Assembly (NCBI GenBank): GCA_963933885.1
Contig: CAWVWF010000088.1
Span: forward strand, 1 to 13,764
DNA: 13,764 nucleotides
From: CAWVWF01 sp963933885
GTDB taxonomy: Bacteria; Bacteroidota; Bacteroidia; Flavobacteriales_C; GCA-002722245
Direction: 5' to 3'
Numbering within the stretch: the first letter of the stretch is position 1; each line of letters starts with the position of its first letter. Shown piece by piece: positions 8,660 to 13,764 of the stretch. Both the position numbers and the translations under genes were made by a program. The notes under the pieces are model-generated. The model made no database searches and was not told the DNA's origin. It worked only from the letters and a program-made list of their open reading frames with translations.

Positions 8660-10858
8660 CTACTTACCTTCAGCAGTTTCACCTGCCTTATAATCTGTAC
8701 GTAACACTTTAAATTCAGTACGTCTGTTCATTTGGTGAGCAGCTTCTTGTAATCCTTCTGTAGCTAATTTGGGAATTGTTGCTTCATCCAATTTAGTTCC
8801 TACAACAAATGTTTTCTTTTGCTCTGCAACACTTGCACTTACAGTTTTACCAGCTTTAGTAACAGTTGAAAAGTCAGAAGCATTTGGAGCAACATCATCT
8901 TTCCCAGGAACATCATAGCTACCTACAAATGCTTTAGCAAAATAAGTTGAATCAACTTCCTTAGGAGCATCTTCCCCATATCCTTTTGCTACCATTCTTT
9001 CCTTAGCAACACCTTTAGATATTAAATAATTAACAGCAGATTGAGCACGACGTTGAGCTAATTTCCTGTTATATGTAGCAGATCCCCTGTAATCCGTATG
9101 AGATCCAAGCTCAATAACTAAACTTCCGTTATCCTGCATAGTTTTAACTAAACCATTCAATTTCAATTTAGACTCATCAAGTAATTTATCACTATCGTAA
9201 GCATAAATAATGTTTGGAAGTTCAATTCCTTTAACTGGTATTGGTTCTAATTCTAAATCTTGAACAAACGTTTTTGATTCTTCAACACCAATCGTAGAAA
9301 CTAATGCCTTTTCAGAAGCGAAGTATTTCAACACTTCAACACCAAACTTATTCTTATGTGTTAAATCACTAATAGCTTGAATCTGATATGTAGTGTTAGG
9401 AGCTAATTTAAATTTATATCCACCTGCATCATCTGCAAGAGCTTCAACACTTGACCCATCAGAACCAGTCATTGTAACTTTCGAACCAGGAAGGATTACT
9501 TTAGTATTCATATCCTTAACAACTCCTTGAACATATATTACTAATACAGGAAGGTGGAAAGAATAAATATCTGTTTTACCTCTTCCTCCATTTCTGTTAG
9601 AAGTTAAATAACCTCTTTCGTTTTTATCTTCAAAGATAATTGCTATATCATCAGCAGATGAATTTATTGGAACTTTCATGTTAATAACTGGTCCCCATCC
9701 ATCTTTTAAGTTCTCTACTTTAAAAATATCAAAACCACCTATTCCAACATGACCGTTAGAAGAGAAGTATAAAGTTCCATCAGCGTGAACAAACGGATAC
9801 AACTCATCTCCAGCAGTGTTAACTTCAGCACCTAAGTTCTTAACATTAATCCATGCTTTTTTCTTTTTATCGTAGTCAGCAGTCCATATATCTTTACCTC
9901 CTAGACCTCCTGGCATATCGGCAACGAAATACATTTTCTTATCCTTATTAGTTAAACAAGGGTGAGCAACTATTAATGAATCTCCACCAAATGGTAATTG
10001 AATAGCTTCACCATAAGCTTGACCTCTTTTCTTAGAATAATAAATAGAACAAGTCTTCTTAATTGCTTCAGCTCCTTTTCCTTTAATATCAGTAGCCTTA
10101 CATCTCGTAAAGTAAATTGTATTTTTCTTTTTGTTAAATGATGGTGAACCTTCTGCTGCTTCAGTATTTACTCCAGTTTCTTCATCTCCTGATAAAACAG
10201 CAGGCTTAGACCATTTACCATTCTTATCTCTTTTAGAATGATACAAATCAGGAAAAGCTTGACCACTAACATCATTATCACCTTTACCAACAGCACCTGG
10301 CATATATGATTGGTATACTAATTCAGAGAACTTCTTATTAGCATAAGTTGGAATCGCGTCATCATACTTTGTGTTTAATTGACGTAAGTTTTCAACTTTA
10401 TATCTTGTAGGCTTGTCAGTCCACTTAATAGCTAACTCACAAGATTTCACTCCTTTCTTTCCACTTAGATCATCTGGTTTTGCCTCAACATATGCTTGAT
10501 AAGATGTCATTGCATCTTCATATCTTTCAACTGCCTTATATACATTAGCTAGTTTCAAGTGAACTTCTGGATGATCAACAACAAAGGATTTACCTTTTGT
10601 TATAACCTTCTTATACCAAGACATTGCATTTTTATAATCTCTAAAACCTTCAAAAGATTGAGCCATGTTATACATGATCCTCACCTTAATGGCTTTATCC
10701 TTTTCTTTCTTAATTGCGGTTTTGTAATTATCGATTGCCGCACTATAAAGCTTCATAGCAAATGCTTCGTCAGCTTTAATAGTTGTTTTGTGTTGCGCCA
10801 TTACCCCTAATGATAACGCAGACACTAATAAGATTGTTAACAGCTTATTTAATTTCAT
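8660..10858 (-). CDS. Outer-membrane OmpA-family protein with TPR, PD40 propeller and regulatory domains (PorE-like)
   Basis: A 732-aa exported protein. It has a signal peptide at residues 1-21 (cleavage after GVMA; no lipobox Cys) and TPR-like helices at about 25-145. A beta-propeller of PD40/WD40-like repeats spans about 165-435, with the motifs DIWTADY, TLYFSSNG, GGFDIFKV and TDIYSF. A carboxypeptidase-regulatory-like beta sandwich lies at about 440-540 and an OmpA domain at about 548-720. D589 and R604 match in spacing the peptidoglycan-binding Asp and Arg of OmpA (HTDYRG and AQRRAQ). This order of domains is that of PorE, a peptidoglycan-linked part of the type IX secretion system, but many Bacteroidota paralogues share it. 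About 80 residues separate KGYGED from NRRTEF, where E. coli OmpA has about 15. It is followed by a strong terminator and preceded by a 236-base gap, so it is probably a single-gene transcript. Confidence 0.88.
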   Translation of the reverse strand: MKLNKLLTILLVSALSLGVMAQHKTTIKADEAFAMKLYSAAIDNYKTAIKKEKDKAIKVRIMYNMAQSFEGFRDYKNAMSWYKKVITKGKSFVVDHPEVHLKLANVYKAVERYEDAMTSYQAYVEAKPDDLSGKKGVKSCELAIKWTDKPTRYKVENLRQLNTKYDDAIPTYANKKFSELVYQSYMPGAVGKGDNDVSGQAFPDLYHSKRDKNGKWSKPAVLSGDEETGVNTEAAEGSPSFNKKKNTIYFTRCKATDIKGKGAEAIKKTCSIYYSKKRGQAYGEAIQLPFGGDSLIVAHPCLTNKDKKMYFVADMPGGLGGKDIWTADYDKKKKAWINVKNLGAEVNTAGDELYPFVHADGTLYFSSNGHVGIGGFDIFKVENLKDGWGPVINMKVPINSSADDIAIIFEDKNERGYLTSNRNGGRGKTDIYSFHLPVLVIYVQGVVKDMNTKVILPGSKVTMTGSDGSSVEALADDAGGYKFKLAPNTTYQIQAISDLTHKNKFGVEVLKYFASEKALVSTIGVEESKTFVQDLELEPIPVKGIELPNIIYAYDSDKLLDESKLKLNGLVKTMQDNGSLVIELGSHTDYRGSATYNRKLAQRRAQSAVNYLISKGVAKERMVAKGYGEDAPKEVDSTYFAKAFVGSYDVPGKDDVAPNASDFSTVTKAGKTVSASVAEQKKTFVVGTKLDEATIPKLATEGLQEAAHQMNRRTEFKVLRTDYKAGETAEGK

Positions 10859-10910
10859 ATTCTAATAGTTTTAACCTAAATACTCTATACCAAATCAATG
10901 TTAAAAGTAA

Positions 10911-10950
10911 TAATAATTTTTAATTTATCGTGCCTCGATGCACATTATTA
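10911..10950. repeat. Bulged inverted repeat upstream of the ompA-like gene
   Basis: Outer arms TAATAAT (10911-10917) and ATTATTA (10944-10950) enclose inner arms GTGC (10930-10933) and GCAC (10940-10943). The outer and inner arms are contiguous on one side only, leaving a 12-base bulge on the other. It may be an RNA hairpin, an operator, or chance in AT-rich sequence. Confidence 0.25.
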
Positions 10951-11058
10951 ATTAACATACTCTAATAATGTATCACATTCCAAAAGATACAAGAAATTGA
11001 GATTTGATTTTTCAACTGTCCTTAAAAAGAACTCTCGAACCAAGTAGCATAATTATCA

Positions 11059-11074
11059 GAGTTTTACAAAACTC
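11059..11074 (-). terminator. Weak hairpin after the antiporter gene, possible terminator
   Basis: GAGTTTT (11059-11065) and AAAACTC (11068-11074) are complementary and separated by 2 bases, starting 20 bases past the antiporter stop. The stem is AT-rich and no T-run follows, so termination here would be weak at best. Confidence 0.25.
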
Positions 11075-11094
11075 ACATTTCAAAAATGTAATTC

Positions 11095-12069
11095 TTAGAC
11101 GTTATAGATTAAGAAAAACATGTAAGAAAAATAAATCCCTATCAACAATGCACCTTTCCATCTATGTATCTTTTTACCAAACGCCATCAATGGCAGAATT
11201 AAAGCTGTAATTCCTAACATCCACCAGACATCAAACTCTAAAACAGACGGAGGAAGTGGCATACCGGCTACAGATCCAGTTACTCCAACAACACATAAAA
11301 TATTAAAAACATTAGACCCAATTAAATTACCTATAGCAATATCTGTTTGTTTTCGATACGCTGCAATTCCGCTAGTTACTAACTCAGGAACACTTGTTCC
11401 AAATGCTAAAATTGTAGCACCTATAATAAAGGATGGAACTTGAAATGCTTTAGCAATATTAACTGCTGCAGACAATAACCAATCAGCTCCAAAAATTAAC
11501 CCTGCACATCCTATCAATAAAAAAGAAACGTTTTGCCAAACTGGTTTACCATCTTCATTTTCTAATTCATCTCCTTTTACTTCTTCTAGCTTCTCCTTTC
11601 TTGAATCTTGTCTTGATTTTCTAATGAGATAATAAGTGAATGCAATTATCGAGATAAATAACACTAAACCTTCCCATCTATTAACGACATATTTATCATC
11701 ATCGAAAAAAGCCATAAACACAACAAACAAGATACTTGAAGCCATCAAAACAGGCCAATCTTGCCTAATAGAAACTCTTTGAACAGGTATTGGAAAAATT
11801 AAAGCTGTTATTCCAAGAACTAAAGCTAAATTGGCAATATTAGAACCTATTACATTTCCAACACTCATCATTTTATCAGCTCCGTCAGACAATGCAGCTC
11901 CGACACTAACTAACAACTCAGGTGCAGACGTACCAAAAGAAACAACTGTCATTCCAATAACTAAAGTCGATACATTTGCTTTTACCGCTAAACCTACTGC
12001 TCCTCTTACCAAAAACTCACCTCCAACTATTAGAGTAGCAAAGCCTAAAATCAATAATAAATAATCCAT
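11095..12069 (-). CDS. Calcium/sodium antiporter, CaCA superfamily (YrbG-type)
   Basis: An inner-membrane cation exchanger of 324 aa, the usual YrbG length. The two inverted alpha repeats that form the ion site are complete. The first has VSFGTSAPELLVS (residues 43-55) followed by GNVIGSNIAN (71-80). The second has LAFGTSVPELVTS (221-233) followed by GNLIGSNVFN (247-256). The acidic Glu of each PEL is present at E51 and E229. A charged cytoplasmic loop (about 150-178, KSRQDSRKEKLEEVKGDELE) joins the two halves of about five helices each. By family the protein exchanges Ca2+ for Na+, or in some members K+ or H+; the ions here are inferred. Its start is one base after the tatA stop, so the two are co-transcribed. 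Confidence 0.95.
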   Translation of the reverse strand: MDYLLLILGFATLIVGGEFLVRGAVGLAVKANVSTLVIGMTVVSFGTSAPELLVSVGAALSDGADKMMSVGNVIGSNIANLALVLGITALIFPIPVQRVSIRQDWPVLMASSILFVVFMAFFDDDKYVVNRWEGLVLFISIIAFTYYLIRKSRQDSRKEKLEEVKGDELENEDGKPVWQNVSFLLIGCAGLIFGADWLLSAAVNIAKAFQVPSFIIGATILAFGTSVPELVTSGIAAYRKQTDIAIGNLIGSNVFNILCVVGVTGSVAGMPLPPSVLEFDVWWMLGITALILPLMAFGKKIHRWKGALLIGIYFSYMFFLIYNV

Positions 12070-12070
12070 A

Positions 12071-12313
12071 TTAAAGATCTTTAGTAATATTTAAATCGTC
12101 TTTTATTTTTTTAATATCCTTAATAACTTCACTGTTTCCAGCTCCTTTCATCATTTCATCTTGAATATCGGTGGTTGCATTTTTAACTTCTCTTATCCCT
12201 TTCCCGAGTGCTCTTGCAATTTGAGGAATTTCTTTTGAACCAAATAATAATAGAATAGCCAATAATATAACCATTATTGACCCTGCGCTAAGACCTAAAA
12301 AAAGTAAATTCAT
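12071..12313 (-). CDS. tatA: Sec-independent translocase subunit, TatA/TatE family
   Basis: A small membrane protein (80 aa) that assembles with TatC to export folded proteins. It has a short hydrophobic helix (about residues 5-23) ending in the conserved F24-G25, then an amphipathic helix with IPQIARALGKGIREVKNA (29-46), followed by an acidic and lysine-rich tail. This is the standard TatA/B layout. Whether it works as TatA or TatB cannot be told from sequence alone; the family name TatA/E is used. No tatC lies in the window. It starts 43 bases after the stress-protein-like gene and ends one base before the antiporter start. Confidence 0.92.
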   Translation of the reverse strand: MNLLFLGLSAGSIMVILLAILLLFGSKEIPQIARALGKGIREVKNATTDIQDEMMKGAGNSEVIKDIKKIKDDLNITKDL

Positions 12314-12356
12314 AAGAAATATAAAATCTACTATAAAGGTAGTAATTAATCACTTC

Positions 12357-13187
12357 CTAAAGAATCACAACAGGTTCTTTTATATCCATCAGACATTCTT
12401 TATTGTTTTTTGATGTTGAAAGACTCGCTCTTATATGACTATCAATTACACATAATAAGTAATTATCTTTATCCTTAATATACTCTGTTAATCCAGAGTT
12501 TAAATTGTCGGACTTTGGAAATCGAAACTTAACTTCAGAATTAAACTTTAATTCATCTACCCATGAAAAAATAGTTTCATACAAATGATTATAGCGCCCC
12601 ATCTCTCTACTTTCTCCCTTCTTTTTAAAGTGGACAAAGTCAATCATAACCCCTAATTGCTCTGTGTACCATTTCAGTTTCTCTAACTTCCTCTTCGTTA
12701 CAAACTCAGGTTCAAAAGGAACTATAATTTTATGGAAAGTTTTTAGAGTTTTCCCCATTGGCACAAGTAATAACGGATTGTCGAAATCAACTTTTAAAAG
12801 TTTCTTTAAAACTTCTTTATGCTTGGTTGATTTATTGTACCCTAATACAGATAAACTCTCATCAATAGATAACTCTTTAAAAACACGTTCAATAGAGTCT
12901 TCCTCATCAAAATGTTCTATTGAAAAGCCTAAATCTAATAAACCATTACTTTTCTGTACTTTTTTAATTATCTCTTCAACTTGATCTCTATTTATAATAT
13001 GACTCCTGTTTTTATCGATTCCATAAATCTCATTCAAATAAGCCTTCTGTTCTTTAGTTTCGAGCATACAAACATGCATAGATGCATTTAACCAATTTGC
13101 CATCTCAAGCCCCACTTCATAAGTTGAGCTATACATAGCCTGATCAAGCTCTATAACATTTATTTGTCTTATTCTTTTAGTACTCAT
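12357..13187 (-). CDS. Divergent tandem universal-stress-protein-like protein
   Basis: I do not recognise a close family. The 276 residues look like two UspA-type alpha/beta units. Unit 1 runs from strand INVIELD (residues 9-15) to SLSVLGYN (111-118) and PLLLVPMG (138-145). Unit 2 runs from HKIIVPFEP (152-160), where the UspA strand 1 sits (typically KILVPTDFS), to YLLCVIDS (243-250) and the terminal PVVIL. The spacing matches tandem Bacteroidota Usp proteins (about 270-280 aa). The Gly-rich ATP motif GxxGx9G(S/T) normally found before the last strand is absent from both units, so it probably does not bind ATP as UspA does. No signal peptide or membrane helix is seen. The start at 13187 places the first strand right at the N-terminus. 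A TAnnTTTG box lies just upstream. Confidence 0.7.
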   Translation of the reverse strand: MSTKRIRQINVIELDQAMYSSTYEVGLEMANWLNASMHVCMLETKEQKAYLNEIYGIDKNRSHIINRDQVEEIIKKVQKSNGLLDLGFSIEHFDEEDSIERVFKELSIDESLSVLGYNKSTKHKEVLKKLLKVDFDNPLLLVPMGKTLKTFHKIIVPFEPEFVTKRKLEKLKWYTEQLGVMIDFVHFKKKGESREMGRYNHLYETIFSWVDELKFNSEVKFRFPKSDNLNSGLTEYIKDKDNYLLCVIDSHIRASLSTSKNNKECLMDIKEPVVIL

Positions 13188-13191
13188 ATTG

Positions 13192-13199
13192 CAAATGTA
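13192..13199 (-). promoter_or_regulatory. Bacteroidota -7 promoter box (TACATTTG) before the Usp-like gene
   Basis: TACATTTG on the minus strand matches the TAnnTTTG element exactly and lies 4 bases before the ATG at 13187. No TTG box is seen 17-23 bases further upstream, so the promoter would rest on the -7 element alone. If used, transcription would start at or within a few bases of the start codon. Confidence 0.4.
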
Positions 13200-13275
13200 A
13201 CGAAGATTCGTACGTACTATTAAATTAATCGTTTAATTGAAAGTTAACATCGATATAACAGTCCAATCATCCCTT

Positions 13276-13764
13276 TTACTTTTTTTTCTTATCAAAACCT
13301 TTCCTAGTCATTTCACCCCAACTAGATTTACCTTGTTTATAATCAATATTCCCTCGAATTGCGGTATACACCATAAACGGATGATAGAATAAAGGCTCAA
13401 TCAATGCGACTAAAAGGAACTTAAAAATATCGCTCTTTTTTTTGTATTGATGATATGTCATTTCCTCTATTAATAACGCTAGAACAGAAAAGCAAAGTGA
13501 AAAACAATATACCATAGCCATCAAACCAAAAGCAAATGGCCAATTAACTCCACCAATTAAGGCTAAAAAAACAAAGAATAAAAAACCACATGCTTCAATT
13601 ATAGGTGCTAACCATTCAAAGAGCAACCAATAAGGCATGCTTATCATTCCAATGATTCCATATTTCTTTTTGAAAAATATTGACTTATGCATCAATAAAG
13701 TCTCAATAGTTCCTCTTGTCCATCGATTTCGTTGTCTTCCTAAAATGTTATAATCTTCAGGAAC
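13276..13764 (-). CDS. C-terminal part of a processive family 2 glycosyltransferase; 5' end beyond window
   Basis: The frame is open from the right edge to the stop at 13276 (162 residues); no start is present, so the N-terminal catalytic domain is outside. At residues 11-15 is QRNRW, the Q(Q/R)xRW motif that holds the growing chain in processive inverting GT2 enzymes such as chitin, cellulose, hyaluronan and poly-N-acetylglucosamine synthases. After it come about three or four hydrophobic segments (residues about 36-70, 75-101 and 113-135), and a C-terminal WGEMTRKGF tail rich in lysine. This makes it an inner-membrane polysaccharide synthase subunit. The product cannot be told. A frame called from the internal TTG or ATG near 13695 would miss this motif. 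The gap to the next gene is 88 bases. Confidence 0.85.
   Translation of the reverse strand, partial: VPEDYNILGRQRNRWTRGTIETLLMHKSIFFKKKYGIIGMISMPYWLLFEWLAPIIEACGFLFFVFLALIGGVNWPFAFGLMAMVYCFSLCFSVLALLIEEMTYHQYKKKSDIFKFLLVALIEPLFYHPFMVYTAIRGNIDYKQGKSSWGEMTRKGFDKKKK

Larger units (their letters stand above)
10859..11094. other. Intergenic leader between the antiporter and ompA-like genes
   Basis: This 236-base AT-rich stretch holds no convincing gene. It should contain the promoter of the ompA-like gene. The best box is TTGATTTG on the minus strand (10898-10891), one base off the Bacteroidota TAnnTTTG element, with no clear TTG box upstream. Two inverted repeats are described separately. An open frame on the plus strand (11004-11210) mostly runs through the antiporter gene and is a shadow. 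Confidence 0.5.

Noticed and set aside
11036..11075. A stretch whose minus strand contains GGTTCGAGAGTTC, resembling a tRNA T-arm
   Set aside because: The base that should be C61 after the seven-base loop is G, the T-stem does not pair, and no acceptor or D-arm is found.
1753..12984. Plus-strand open frames such as 1753-2034, 7006-7281, 11831-12064 and 12664-12984
   Set aside because: They are antisense to well supported genes, have serine/isoleucine/threonine-rich or otherwise low-complexity translations, and show no domain or promoter of their own.
13207..13250. Short palindromes (GTACGTAC and AATTAA/TTAATT) before the Usp-like gene as an operator
   Set aside because: They are short, in AT-rich sequence, and unsupported by a second copy or a nearby regulator gene.
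1..13764. CRISPR arrays, insertion sequences, phage or toxin-antitoxin genes
   Set aside because: No regularly spaced repeats, transposase or integrase motifs, or small paired toxin/antitoxin frames were seen; the whole window is compact, same-strand and of even base composition.

Overview
The window is an AT-rich stretch of a Bacteroidota chromosome, most likely from the Flavobacteriales. The evidence is the lack of Shine-Dalgarno-like leaders, a TAnnTTTG-type promoter box, a DUF2851-family gene, a TPR/PD40/OmpA outer-membrane protein of the PorE type, and Bacteroidota-style forms of PurM and the Na+/alanine symporter. A placement near Crocinitomicaceae/Cryomorphaceae is a guess from the OmpA C-terminus. 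All fourteen genes lie on the minus strand, so transcription runs from high to low coordinates. There is no rRNA, tRNA, CRISPR array, insertion sequence or phage gene.

The right part (about 11095-13764) holds, in transcription order, the C-terminal end of a processive family 2 glycosyltransferase that runs off the window, a divergent tandem universal-stress-protein-like gene, tatA, and a YrbG-type Ca2+/Na+ antiporter gene one base after tatA. A 236-base intergenic stretch with weak inverted repeats follows. Then comes the large ompA/porE-like gene (8660-10858), which ends in a 13-bp perfect hairpin terminator.

The left part (1-8599) is one dense unidirectional run: purM, prfA, pyrF, a DUF2851 gene, a PspC-domain gene, a K+ channel with an RCK domain, an RmlD-like reductase, an AGCS amino-acid symporter and the start of a small membrane-anchored protein cut by the left edge. 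Gaps are mostly 4-54 bases, with one 29-base overlap, so it reads as an operon or a few nested ones. It mixes nucleotide synthesis (purM, pyrF), translation termination (prfA) and envelope or ion-transport functions. The hairpin terminator sits only 13 bases before the purM start codon, so purM must be expressed by read-through or from a promoter not recognised here.

Overall this is mainly housekeeping sequence. I see no convincing new defence, mobile or biosynthetic system. The points worth checking are architectural: the hairpin before purM, a promoter box almost touching a start codon, a periplasmic extension on the symporter, an insertion inside the OmpA domain, a variant K+ selectivity filter and a stress-protein-like gene without the nucleotide-binding motif.
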